Positions 21,755 to 34,400 of a stretch of 64,000 nt of DNA are shown here, one piece after another. The notes beneath the pieces were generated by a model that ran no database searches, was not told the DNA's origin, and saw only the letters and a list, made by a program, of their open reading frames with translations. A program made the position numbers and the translations under genes. The first letter of the stretch is position 1, and each line of letters begins with the position of its first letter. Location of the stretch: positions 6,761,700-6,825,699 of the forward strand of contig JABBOT010000011.1 of assembly GCA_016165875.1 (NCBI GenBank). Direction: 5' to 3'. This DNA is from Acanthopleura granulata. Taxonomy: Eukaryota; Mollusca; Polyplacophora; Chitonida; Chitonidae.

Positions 21755-24700
21755 ATGAACTTGCACGGCGATTTTTTGGTCCTCATCATGTGTAAGTAAC
21801 AAACTTTTTATCCATGTTTTATACACTCGAAAATATTCCTTTTGTATGTTTAGTTCGTGAAGTTTTTGGACGAATATTTTAGAGGTTGCCGAATATGTCC
21901 CCATCACTTATAGGATTGGGGTCAGTTTATTTTTTCCTTCATTCTCGCTTTATTTCTTTCATTATTTTGTTGTTATTTAACGCTACTATCAAGAAATTTT
22001 CACTTACACAATGGCGGCAAACCACCGACCCTTGGCAACATACTAACGAACTTTCCCACGAGCGGTGTTCAGCGAACATATATGTCTGCATAAGAGTACA
22101 CAAATGTCCCAATAAGCGAAGTGGACTGCCCATCCTCACCAACGTCCTTACGGACAGTGACAGTGTGAGAATGTAGAAATTCCGTGTCGATGGCCGGAGT
22201 TGAACCGGCAGATTGTATGCCTTGATGCTGAATGGAGTTGCGAATTTTACACTGCTGAGCCACGCAAGGCTTCCATGTGTGCCTCATTTAAAAGATTTTA
22301 AATAATAACTTTGCTGTCAGTTTCGGATAAGACAATCACCGCAGTATTGTGCCATCGCGATGTTCCCAAGTGATGGTGCGACACTGCGAAACGATGGATC
22401 AATGCCACGACACTATATATGTTGCGAAGCGATGGTACGGGGTCTATGTCGCCAGGCTATATGCTATACAATGTTCCGAAGCTATGGTAGACAATGTCGC
22501 TAGCCTTTATATGCCATACGATGTTACTGAGCGATGTTATATCGTCGCTAAAAATATAGTATACGATGCTGCTAAGTGATGGCACAGTGCTTCGAAATGT
22601 CATGGTATGAGGCTGGAAAGCAATGGTATGCGATCCTGCATGAGAAGAGAAGGGACTTGGTTGACAAGCCTACCACGATACGCGATATCAAGCAATATGA
22701 ACACATTGTTGAACCATATCTTCCATGCAGCCGTCACATTATATCGTTTCGCAGTATGGTTTCATACCCATCACAGCATCGCTTCGCATAGGGTTAATTG
22801 CTTTTGCAATATCATTCGCAACGCTATCCGTTTCAAGCAGTTCTTTTAATGATTCGATGCTGTTTTTGGTAGCCTCATTCCATATCTCCATTTATACTTC
22901 AGCCAATCTATTAAAAGAAAAGACAACAAAAAGTATAACCAAAGTTATTTCAGAAGAGTGGTCCATGCAGATCTAAACGGGCGCAGGAATTTTTTTTATA
23001 ACGTGTTTGTTAACTCTGTTAAGCACAATCTGGATTTCTTACAACGTCATGGGATACGCCATTTTAGACCAACAGGAAACGCGATGTCGCGTCATGCACA
23101 CCCTCTCTCTTCAGTATTGAGGCGAGACGCTCCTTTCTGTGCAAATGTGGTCCCATTTATTATTACAGTCGAACACTACGGACTGTGGCCTCTTGGTTGA
23201 GACCTTGGGGAATAACGCCAGACGTATTCTACTACAACGTTCTCGTTGGAAATGGCTTTAAAGTATTTCAGAATTGTCTCGTAATCAGAAGGAAAACAGG
23301 TGATTTAACACAATTTTTACATGGCAAAATGGTGAACTAGGAACGGGTGACGCCACAGCGGAAACAAATGCCTTCTCGTGTGGTAGAAATATCTCAACCT
23401 TGATTGGTTAAAATTGAGAACATGGTGGCACGTTTGATTTTCCCTGCTTGAGCCTTTGTTCTTTCTCGGTTTTCCTACATCCCAAAAATAAAAAGTGACG
23501 CGTTTTGAATTCTGATTGCGATTCTATATCGATACACATGTATATATATATATATTTGGTCTAGTGTTGTCTTTTCTTTTAATTCTTGCTCGTATAATAT
23601 AACCTTGTCATATACAAACAACAATATATCAACAGGTTCCCTTGGGTTTGCCTCCTCTCTCTCTCCATCCTCGTTCGTGGAGCGCTTAACAGCCCGTGTG
23701 TCCCACTCCGATCCACACACCTTGTCTAAACGCCAGGCCGGACCCTTGGGCACCTCCATCTTCTTCAAGTACCGCTGGGTAAGCCAGTGTGGGTACGCAC
23801 CGGTCTACAACCCAGACGAGATAAGCATCCAAGTATCTAGCACGCTGTCAGTGCCCAATGATATACTGGACAAGGTAAATTAAAGGATGCATGAAGACTA
23901 TAACTGTTTAAATGGTGATTATAAATGTTCAGTGCAGGATATTAGAGATAATAATATAGTAATGAAAAGTTGTTAACAGTTATTTGCCATTTTTGCCGGA
24001 ACCATGTTTCCTAAATACCCGTTTAGCCATATTTTCGTAAAAACTCGCTAGTTTGGCTGCCAAATTTAGCCGATTACTTCAATATTTTCTTTGAGTCATG
24101 AAAACAAAAACTTCAATACGTAATTAGGTAGTTATGAGGTGTTAACTCTTTGTAATATGAGAGCTAACCTAAATACTGCCAGCTCATCCGCCCACATCGA
24201 GTCATTAAAAGCTCACAAGCATTTGGAAATATGTTACCCAATCTAGAATTTATTTGGTTATTTGATTGGTTTTTTACGCCATACTCAAGAATATTTCACT
24301 TGCGGCGGTCAGGATTACGGTGGGAGGAAACCTGGCACAGTCAGGGAGAAACCCACGACCATCCACCGGTTGCTGGCGGATCTTCCCACGTCCGACTGGA
24401 GAAGAAGCCAGCATGAGCTGGACAAACTCACAGCGACCGCATTGGTGAGAGGCACGGGATCATACCCTCGCGCTGGCGAACCCCTCTGCCAAAGCCCTCA
24501 ATCCTCCCTCCCCATCATTCTAGAAGACAACAAAGTAAACTCATAAGCTATGCGAAAATGTGACAGATTCTAGATACTCTTTGACAGCCATAACAATAAT
24601 CAGTTAAACAATCAATTAGTCAACCAATTCATTAATCTCTTGATAGGCCGCTCGATTGGTGTACCTGTTGACCCGCTTTATGCCCCGCCCACTCTTCCGA

Positions 24701-27700
24701 GCGCTCAGTCAAAATATGTCAGTGGGCGTGTTTGTCTACAGACAGGACCTGCCCAGTGCCTTCCCAGAGTACACCGCCAGAGCGGACACACCGGACTGTG
24801 CTGGTAAGTTTCGACAGAGATTCTTTCAAATCAACATAAACAGAATGTATTATAATACACATGTCAGTCTGGTTGTGCTACACAAATTACACAAGTTGGG
24901 TAGGGTACCTACAAATACTGTGTACCATTTCCACACACGGTATAATAGAATATCAGTGAAAAAGTCTAGAGTATGACACTAAACAACAATCTATCAATCG
25001 ATCATTTCCGCCATGTATATGTATCCTTTAGGTTTGCTCTCTGACTGCTATAGTCAGGAGGTATGCCTTGTTTGCCAGATTTGCTAGGTTATATCGTATA
25101 CGATGTTGACATATTAAACTCTGCTTATGGCTATCACGGTATGGTATTCGGCTGGAAAGCAGTGGTAAGATGCTGGGACTAGTAGGCTGCCAAAAGTACT
25201 AGGCTGCCAAAAGCGATGGTACGAGATACCAACAATGGCACATTGTTCGACCATATCGTTCCGATGCGTCGTTTAGTCAATAAATTTACCATGTTTGCCA
25301 GATTTGCTAGGTTATATGGTATACGATGTTGCAATGGTACAGGTATCATGGTAGGAGGCTGGAAAGCACTGGAAAGATGCAGGAAAACGAAAGCACTAGG
25401 CTGCCTAGCGATGGTACAAGATACCAAACAATGACACATTGTTGAGCCACACAGCATTCCGCTTTGACATTTAACCAGGAGATTTGTCATGTTCTCCAGA
25501 TTCGCTATATATAGTATACGATGTTGCGATGACTTCGAAATGTCATGATTTAAAACTGGAGAGCAGTGGTAAGATGCTCGAGATACGCGAAATATACCTT
25601 GCGAAGGAGTCAGATGACTGGCCCTCTGCAAACTCTACAGGACGATAAAGCTTTGATCAGCCAACAGGCAATCGTACAGAGCAATTCATAATCACAGAGC
25701 TGCCTGTCGCAGCGGAAAAAAAAACATGACAAAAAACTTCGCAGTAGCGCAACATGTCACAAAAAGCCCAAGCCTTCATTATGTGAATGATATATGTTAA
25801 TGAATAAAGGACGTTTCAAAGCAAACACCTACCGATTGGCAAATGCTAAGAGATATCGGATGTTAAATAAATTGACGAATCAATCGACCTAGCGACTGAG
25901 CGACTTGTTAAGCCGCTTGTCTGAAATAATAAAAAAGGAAAGAATTAAAAAAGAAACACTTATCCTCTGTCCAGGTCGATGTGGCGCCGAGTGTAGCCAA
26001 ACGTGTATCGAGAATGGGGACAAATTTGACACCCAATGGGTGTACGGCGGTCCCCGGGTTCTCGTGGCCTCTCAAAACCTCGACTGTGACCGGAATCTCT
26101 TCAACGATCCCCAGTTTGGTCTCCTGAATCTGCTGGTGTATGAGATATGCCGAGTCACCTGGAATCTTTTGCCATCAGGAACGTCGCTAGCGGTAAGATA
26201 TGTGCTGTATAAATAACAGTACAGCTTGGGGAATAAATCCACAGAAGCGTCGACAGCGTCAGTGCATGTTGGCGGCAAATACGTAACATGTCACACGGTC
26301 ACACGTAAACAGGGAAATCGGGCCTCTTGTCGATTTGCCTCCGTCAGGACTTTTATATATTCTTATGGATTGACTCAATATATATATATATGATACATCA
26401 TAATTGTCATGGATTAATTGCATTGTGGACGACGTCCAAATATGTGCAGCATGGCATTAAGTGTGTCTGAAGTCTTGCAATAGTTGAAACTTGCACTGTG
26501 ATCAGGACAGATTGCCGCTGTTCAAACCTGGACAGTCGTTGAATCCCGCACTATGCGGACGAGCGAGTGTGGCCAAAAGTTTGCCATAGACTCGCCAAAA
26601 GCCGAGGGCTTATTTCGGATACTTCGATTTCCTACACTCATGAAAATGGCCGCCATCTTATAAGTGAACAATTCTTCAATGCCATGCTAGACTGTCTAGA
26701 CCAGTGACGTCTAGTATATTGGGTTTAACATCGCTGTAATTTCTTTACCTTATTCTGCCGCAGCCATGGTGTTAGGGGGAGTGTAAGTTGTTAGTTCTGA
26801 AAGCCTTGCGTGAACAGTTGGAATAAAAACCGTAACTAAGGTAGATTGAGGTAGAGGCCGGATTTCACCCCGTAACGCGTGACCATTTACCGATTATCAC
26901 TGTCGTCGTTGCTCTGGCTTTACTCTCCAGGCTGCAGCCTTTTACACTGATAATTCGCGTTCTTGTGTACATGTAGGGGTATATTTCCCATGATGCCCAC
27001 CTAAATTAATTAGCCAATGATACCGCCTTGTTGTGACGTTACTTTTGTTCTGATTGGCTGTATGGTGTAACAGGGTATCCCATAGTGCTAGGCGGTATAT
27101 AATTTTTGCGCAAATACATCTGTTGACGGAGTTCACCTTTTCTTGCATTTTTATATATATTCTGTTGTATGAAATGTTGTAAGAACAATTTCAATGTTTC
27201 AGTTGTACCAAAGTTACGGGAACGCCCTGGACACTAACATCTGGGTCAGTTCCACAGCCACTAGCAGTGCCGTGGATTATTTCCTACAGGGGTCTCTCAC
27301 GTGGTTTGCTTCCACGCGACTCACAGATTTAACAACAGGTGAGAGAAAAAAAATTTCTTATCGGGTTCGACTGGCTGGTTAGTTGTCTGGCTGGTTGACT
27401 GGGTGATTCCCTATAACTGTCTTCGCCATAGGAAACTGGGGTAGTCGGCCGGTGTCAGTATGATGTGATTAGTGGGGTGTCATGTCTGGTGTCTTCGGGA
27501 TGATGTTCCTTGATTTTCGACGTTAAACTTAAGCATACCAACGCTACTTAGATGAATGACTGATTGGCTATAGTTGATTGGTTTGTAGATTGGTAATTTG
27601 ACTCATTGGCTGGTCAACTTGCTACTTATAGCTGGTTGGCTGGTTGGCTGGTTGACTGACAGGTTAATTAGTCAGCTGGCTTGCTGGATTCCGCCCCGGG

Positions 27701-28130
27701 TGGCCGGCTGGTTAGCTGTCTAGTTGAGTTACGAGGCTGGCTGAATGAGGTGTTCATCTGTCGGGTGATCTTTCTATTTGTCGATATTTTTATATCATTA
27801 GCTATAATAATGCAAGAAAACGTGGTCATTAAATAAATATGTCTACGAAGGTGCAGTGTCCTTACATGGACAATTCCATGGTACTGAATAAAAGCACTAA
27901 GGTAGCTTTGTTTCTTGAATTAATATTGACATGTATTTGGCACAAAAAATAAAACCAACATTTTCTGTACAGGTGGAATGAATATTTGCGGAGAGCAGCC
28001 TTGTCCTACAGAGTTCGATTCCCGGAAAAGGATAGAAGACTTAGACCCAGCCTTGTATGACGTTCTGAACAAAGTTTATAACAATGGACGGCGTTACATC
28101 AAAGGGGGGATAACCGTGTGTCGATGGTAG
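21755..28130 (+). CDS. secreted metallopeptidase-like protein with degenerate zinc site (putative pseudoenzyme)
   Basis: Six coding exons: 21755-21791, 23636-23874, 24647-24803, 25975-26192, 27203-27338, 27973-28130. They sum to 945 nt, 314 residues plus stop, with every splice in frame and GT-AG. Residues 1-20 (MNLHGDFLVLIMCSLGFASS) are a good signal peptide, formed only when exon 1 joins exon 2, which supports the 36-base first coding exon. The middle (RLVYLLTRFMPRPLFRAL, SVGVF) and the C-terminal part (SRKRIEDLDPALYDVLNKVY) follow a family of secreted zinc-peptidase-like proteins of bacteria and eukaryotes that carry H-E-F-x-H and a later Y-W-A-E-G. Here the first motif is Y200-E-I-C-R204 and the second Y243-F-L-Q-G247, so all three expected zinc ligands are replaced. 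There are cysteines around residues 143-182. A noncatalytic binding or decoy role is inference. The gene model is strong; the family call is from motif memory. Confidence 0.75.
22120..22270 (-). repeat. tRNA-like SINE head fragment
   Basis: Complement carries a GGCTCAGCAG-type box A near 22255 and CCGGTTCAACTCCGG (box B) near 22200. It sits in intron 1 of the secreted peptidase-like gene beside a diverged main-SINE tail. Confidence 0.35.
22345..22740 (+). repeat. degenerate GCGATGG-rich repeat, cluster 1
   Basis: Many variants of ATACGATGTTGCGAAGCGATGG follow one another, then TTCGAAATGTCATGGTATGA, GGCTGGAAAGCAATGGTA and ACACATTGTTGAACCATAT, all shared with 25050-25620. It lies in intron 1 of the secreted peptidase-like gene. 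Confidence 0.55.
24248..24490 (-). mobile_element. SINE in intron 2 of the secreted peptidase-like gene
   Basis: Minus-strand copy ending about 160 bases before exon 3 (24647); the head is lost after GATCATACCC. Confidence 0.7.
25050..25620 (+). repeat. degenerate GCGATGG-rich repeat, cluster 2 (three units)
   Basis: Three units of about 190 bases share TTTGCCAGATTTGCTAGGTT, GTATACGATGTTG, GGCTGGAAAGCA, TAAGATGC and GCGATGGTACAAGATACC. In intron 3 of the same gene that holds cluster 1. Confidence 0.6.
27365..27740. repeat. degenerate GGCTGGTT simple repeat
   Basis: Repeated variants of GGCTGGTTGGCTGGTTGACT fill much of this stretch of intron 5 of the secreted peptidase-like gene. A fragment of the second SINE family (GTGTCATGTCTGGTGTCTTC) interrupts it near 27480. 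Confidence 0.5.
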
Positions 28131-28207
28131 AATCTATAGGTGGCGCATCTTCGTAAGAGACTTCCATGATACAAATCCGTTACCAACAGAGCTCGCGAAG
28201 AGCTGGG

Positions 28208-28213
28208 AATAAA
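28208..28213 (+). other. poly(A) signal AATAAA
   Basis: A canonical AATAAA lies 78 bases after the stop codon at 28128-28130 of the secreted peptidase-like gene, a normal distance for a short 3' UTR. Seen directly; use in vivo not shown. Confidence 0.5.
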
Positions 28214-30380
28214 CGATTTGTCGACACCTTGCGTGATACTTTTCAATCGTTTGTGTTTAGAATTAACATGGACACCATATATATAACTGTTTGTAGGACA
28301 TGTTTATGCAGTGCTGTTTCAAAGGAGTATCGACGACGGGTTATTGAATTGGACACCTCCTATATTGATCAATTAATTCTGATCATCTAGACACGGCTTG
28401 GCCAATTAAAGGTTGTAAACATTAATCGTTGTCCATGCATTTATAACCTATGTCCGTAATTAGTTTTGCTGCCACGTTGCGAACCTCCGGTTAACAGCTT
28501 TGGTATTTTATAACTAGGTGGTTACGTTGTGTACTGTCATCAAGTTTTCATGCGGGCTCAGGTTCGATATGCCGGTGTTATTTTACTTATTTCATTGGTA
28601 TTTGAAGTCGTGCTATAGAATTTTTAACATGCAGGGAAGGCACAAGTATAGTAGATTATTGGATGTTGGAAAGCGGGTTTCCCGGAGTAAACTATACCAT
28701 TATTTGCCGGGTGCCTGACAAATCTCCTGACTTCAAGCAGCAGCGTAACTGGCAATAGGTAGGTTCGAACCCGTGACCTCATTAGTCATGGGCCGATCAT
28801 TTGCTGCAAGACAAGGCCAGAAGCACTGTTTACTGAATTGACAATTGTTTTTTCGCTGAATGTCACTATCGAGCCCCCGTGTCCATTACCACGTCTAGTT
28901 GTAAGTAATTGCCCTTTTTGGTGAGGCGGGGGAGGAGATCGGAGGGAGGGGGGTGTAACACTGTCAAGGATATGTGCACGAACATCATTTGTTATTGTAT
29001 AATGCTGTATATTATAATAATCGCTGAAGGTAATACGTTTTTATTTTTCAGTACACGTATAGCCTTCAGCTAACATAATCATTGTATAGAATTGAAAATA
29101 TGCGTCATTTGTCTTTCTCTCTGGCTTTCTTTCTGGAAAGTCACGGCTTTGCTTCATAGTTAATTCTAACAGTGCTATGGATTATCAATTTGATATACAC
29201 TACATGAGGGCGATTTCCATGTCCTTTGCTTTGAGTACATTTTTAGACATTTAAATAAATTCACAAGGTTCGAATGGTGGTTTCTAGGTATTTTTCATTA
29301 TCGTCTGAACCTTAACGCAATGACGTGTCGCCACAAATGGAAGTCATTACGTGTATGTAACGAAATAAATCGGTTTCAAGGCAAAGAAAGCATGAAGTAT
29401 ATCGCAAATGACAGACCACTGAACACCGCCCAAGAAAGTATGCCCATTTATGATTTTTTTAGAATTTTTGTCAGTTGAATAAAATGCAGTATGGTGGCTT
29501 TTGTGTATTTTAACTAGTGACAGCACGTCGGATTTGCGTCTCTTGTACTGAACAGCCTGCTAGGTTTCCGCATTCAATATGCATTTGTACATGTATAACT
29601 ATACACGCAGTCACCGAATGGACAATGAAAGTAATTATTTCAAACGGATAGTGTGAAGTCATTAATACTCACTGGGTCCCAACAAAAAAGACCGGGGTAG
29701 AATCCGATGTTTTAAACACATTTTACCAGGTTGGAAATTTTTGTCCAAAAAACTGACCCCTTATCCAGGACAGTTTTTAATGGTCTTTCATTTTATTTTA
29801 TTTATTATTCATCTTTCCTCTTTATTTACGAAAAAATACAATGGGAGACTGCCACAGGCTACACGAAAGGGCCCAAAACGCATCGTTGTCTGCTGTGACG
29901 CTGCACTTCCTGTGTAGGCCTACTACCTGTATTTTGTAAGTTTACATGCACCAAAATATCGTGACGTATATACTCCAAGAAGGATTTATTTATTTATTTA
30001 TTTATATGTACTCCAGAATATTTAACTTATATGACGCCGACCAACATTTTGGTGGGAGGATAGCGGTCAGAGCCCGGAGGAAACCCACGACCATCCGCAG
30101 GTAACTGGCAGATCTTCCCACGTTCGGCCGGAGCCCCAAGAAAATAGAAAATGGCGCATAGCTGAAGACCGCTTTGTTAAAGGCGGGAAGGAGTGTCTCG
30201 GGTTCCCCATTAAGCTGTCCCCGTCCATGATGGCGTAATTAAAACGACCATTATTTATCATGTTGATCGGAGTTTAACGCAGGACTCATGAATATTTTTG
30301 TGCGACTTCAGTCAGGTTTATGGATGAAGGAAGCCGCATAGAGTGTCAAGTCGAGCAAGAACAAAAACCGCGCATGAACA
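28214..30380. other. no gene seen between the secreted-protein gene and the ciliary promoter
   Basis: Intergenic, AT-rich, with one SINE fragment (29984) and a tRNA-like box B (GGTTCGAACCC near 28763). Confidence 0.45.
29984..30135 (-). mobile_element. SINE fragment (tail and core)
   Basis: (ATTT)n then TACTCCAGAATATTTAACTT and GGTGGGAGGATAGCGG, cut off at the CCACGTTCGGCC point. Confidence 0.7.
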
Positions 30381-30388
30381 CGTGACCT

Positions 30389-30402
30389 GTTGCCAAGGTA
30401 AC
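30389..30402 (+). promoter_or_regulatory. RFX X-box (GTTGCCAAGGTAAC)
   Basis: Matches the X-box consensus GTTRCC-NN-RGYAAC at every fixed position. RFX factors bind this site at promoters of ciliary genes. It lies 1.04 kb upstream of the start codon of the CFAP97D2-like ciliary gene, so it would fit a promoter with a noncoding 5' exon. Sequence match is direct; function is inferred. Confidence 0.55.
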
Positions 30403-31276
30403 AGCAAACAACTTAGTCAGCGATGTATTTTGGCTTGATAAATATGTATGTATTACGTATCTAACTATCTATCTGTCTATCTATCTATATAACATTGCTA
30501 AACATAAACCTTTATATTCTGACTTAAAGAGTATTCTTAATTGCATAAGGCATCGTATCAGTGCATACAATGGTACATATTTATCCTTCGCTAATTTATT
30601 TCCTTCCTTTGCAGAGTGGTGTAATCTGGTGGTGAATCAAACTCATGAATATTCATGGCAACCTGTAGTCTCTAGATGTCATCGGTTCGGATGGTCTGGA
30701 GTATATTGGGGAAGACAGTCCGCTTCCTGACCGGTATTTTTATTTTAAAAAATAAAACGTTATTAACACGGTTATTTCTGTATCCAAGACCTTCTAATTC
30801 TGAACAATTGAATTCTGACTTCTTGACAACAATCTCTTCTTTCTTCATTTTTTGTCAGTCTCATGAATTTTAGTAATTTTTAATGGAATCGAGAATATCT
30901 TTGGCGGGGGACGGCCAAATAATGCCCAACAGCACAGAGAAAATGCAGTCTAGTGGATGGATAGGTTAGTGGTTTTGTGTTGAATATTCTTTTTCATTCG
31001 TCACTTGCATTGTTCGCGTTCGGTTGGGATTTGCTTTTTTTGCAGGTCTATCTGGTGAAGATTATCTTATTTTCTATAAATGACATTTTTAACTGCGTCT
31101 TAACCATCAACCGCGACAATTTATTCATATGTAACTTTTGCACGACTTATATTCATGATGTACGTCATGAAGATATTACACGTTCACGGGAGATAACTCT
31201 AACGGCACTCCCGAGGACAGTTTATCGGAAATCACCGGTGAACAAATCGTTGACGTCCGATTGCTCGCACCTGGGG

Positions 31277-31290
31277 GTCGCCATGGAGAC
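31277..31290 (+). promoter_or_regulatory. X-box-like site (GTCGCCATGGAGAC)
   Basis: The left half GTCGCC fits the relaxed X-box (GTNRCC); the right half GGAGAC is off consensus. It is 153 bases upstream of the ATG at 31443, a typical distance for an RFX site in a ciliary promoter, but the match is weaker than the one at 30389. Confidence 0.35.
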
Positions 31291-31442
31291 ACGAGGTCAC
31301 GTGACACAGCAACGACTACCAGCGAACGCCTCTGACTCTTAACAAGGCTACCGCTTACATTAATGACGGCACTTAGTGAAAAACATTCGGCTGGAACAAC
31401 TGGAATTTCTCAGATCTGTTTTACCTAACATATCTTTCAAAA

Positions 31443-34400
31443 ATGCATAGGTCTTATCAATCGATACTGCCATGCCACAACAAGTTGTTACAAATGCGAT
31501 GGGACCAAACATATTACGACGAGCACAGACGAAAGGTGAGTTGTTTTTTATTCTTTTCACGTCAGTTCAGTAGAGCGACTAAAGAGTGGCTCTTGTCATT
31601 CGGGTGGAAAAAAATCGATGATCGATACTGAGAAAATTGAAATTTCCTGGCGTTAAATGTTTCCTGGAATAATTAATTTCGGTGAGAGAACAAACTGAAA
31701 ATCAATTACCACATTAATTGTGCCCATAGAAAAAATATATATCCTAAAAAATGTCCATATATTTGTGTAAGTAAATAAATATAGCTGTGAAATCTGAAAC
31801 TCAGATAAAATTGCTTTCACAAGTTTACCCGTGGGTAAATATTTTATTAAATGATACAGTTCTTTCAGTTTTTTTATTGACATCAAACTCGTAGTGGAAG
31901 AAAACGGCACTTATAGTTGTTGCCATATCTTATGATTGACTCATATAGAATCCTACTAGCGATATATGTATATGTATGGGTTTGAGTTTCACAGTTTCTT
32001 TGCACAGGTAATAATGATTTTAGTTATGCAAATAGGCCTGTTAGTATTGTAGAAGGGCTGTAGTTATTGGTCATTTGTGGTTTTATGTGACAGTTCTGTA
32101 CTATACCTGGCCAGTTTCCCAGGCTATGTTTCATGTTGTTGATATAAACAGATTTATCAGTATATCACCTTTATGGTTTCAAAGTGATTCAGGCAACCCT
32201 GTAAAGTTAGCATGATCATGTTTTGACAAAAGTGGGAGGGGAGACTGACAAGATGTTCCTGTGGAGCCATGACTGTTTTTAGGCAGCCCCTGGGCCCAGA
32301 CACGCCTTTCATTTTTAGCCCCTTCCTAGTTCTCCCACTTTAGAAGTGACACCACAGCTCATGTTTTAATAATACTGATGACATAAGACAGGGGAACGAA
32401 TAAATCTGAAATGTGTTCAAGGTTATAATCAAACCTAAAAATTAACAAAATCAGCTATTTTGCTCTGCTACACTGATATTACCGTAAATACTTAAAAAAT
32501 TAACATTATACTAAAAAAAAATTATATGTATGTATGTATGTAAGCATTATACTTCATCAGTAACGAGATATCTTTCTTTTCTTGGCTTTTCTGAGCAGTG
32601 CAGGGTTGTATACAAAATAACAGATGGTATAACTGTGTTATGCTGTTTGAATGCCCTATTATATCCCCATCTGTCTTGCGTAGACAAGCTAATATTAGCC
32701 TGTATGATGCCTGATGTACACAAACGCCTATTTGCCATCAACTTAATAGGTAAGCAAACAACAGTAGCTGAGTAAAGATCATGGTATGAAAGCTGGACAG
32801 ACAGGTTAGGGTGGTGGGTTACTCCTGCGGACATTACCCTGATCAATAAGGTAAAACTGATGATCGATTACTGTGTATATGTGAAGGTATATAGGTATAC
32901 TGTATACTGGCAAAGACACAGGGCTAGCTGCAAATATGATAGAGGAATTCTCATACCCGCACGAGAATTCAGAATTTTTATGAGCAGAGAAATGAAAAGT
33001 ATTCAGTAGATCAAGATCGTGAAATTACAAATTTTAAATCGTACTAAAATATTCCTGGAATAGCTGTATCTGACAGATTATATGCCAAATGTGCGGCAAA
33101 ATTCAGTGCATTTTAAGTTTTGAGCATCCAGATACTTCACAAGGAACCGGAGGTGATAATAACATTGGACTGAATGGGTGACATGTTGATTTTTGCTGAT
33201 TTCTAAAGTTTAATGAACTGCAGGTCTCTGAAACTGTAAAGTTTATAGGCTAGACAAATTGCGATTACCTTTCCAGAAAAATTTCTTGTCTGAAAGCTTT
33301 ATATTTCACTTTTCATGGCAAAACCAATTTCAAGGTTTATCTTGCCTGGGTAAAATTTGGTTTGTTTTCACCTCCAGTTGTGCAGCCACCTGACCAAATC
33401 AGTACTGTTGATTGGCTCAGGGCTGTTATGACATCACTGCAAAACAACAAATAGGGAATTACTCAGCAGGGCTCTATGTTATGTCCTACTATAATGCAAC
33501 TCTATGTATGTGTTAGTTATATGTATTTATGTAATAAGTTTTGTGTTTTTTTCAAGCTACGATAGAGCTGATTCCAGATCAGATAACTCTTACAAATTCA
33601 CAGAAATTTTATAAACCAGCAACTACAGTAAAATGTGTTCATTAGATCTTAAAGCTAACATATACCACACTAATGTAATTTTTACATGAAAATGTAAAAT
33701 CATGGCAAGGAATAGTTACAGAATGCCTCTGGAGCTTTTTAGACTCACTAAAATACTTTCTGAACTTTCCGTTTATACCTTTGTTAAAAATTAAAGGTGA
33801 ACTACCCCAGTGGATTAATTTTTTCGCAAAATTGCCACAGTGTATAAAAAAAAATTTTTCAAAGACTGATAGACTCAGTTTCATAAAGCTTGGGTATTCT
33901 CTACACGCTTATCTGCTCTTGATGTCTCAGTTGTGAATTACATCATACTGGGGATATGCTGTTTCGTGCAGCAGTGGGCTGTGCTAATCACTCACCGAAT
34001 TGCGATGGGATTAGCTTTCATGCCTTCCCATCGGAGCCTTCCATGCGAGGAAAATGGATAATTGCCATGCAACATGACCATTTTGAACCGAATAAGTACT
34101 CTAATTTATGCTCCAGCCATTTTGAAGAGATGTGTTTTGATCAGACTTAAACTAGTGTTTCGAAACTGAAAATGCCATAATTACATCTCGTATCTTTGAC
34201 ACCCTACCACTGTTCAAAGGCAGTCGAGCGATGTCCGATTTTTTTTCAAGAATTTCTGGATTTAAATATAATTCTTTTTTGTACAAGTAAGTACTAGCAG
34301 ATTCAGTTTTTTTTTTTTGTTTTTTTTTTTTTTGTTTCCATCATTTTTGTTATATCACAGATATATTATTCAGTTAAGTAAAATGAAAAATAGAACCGGG

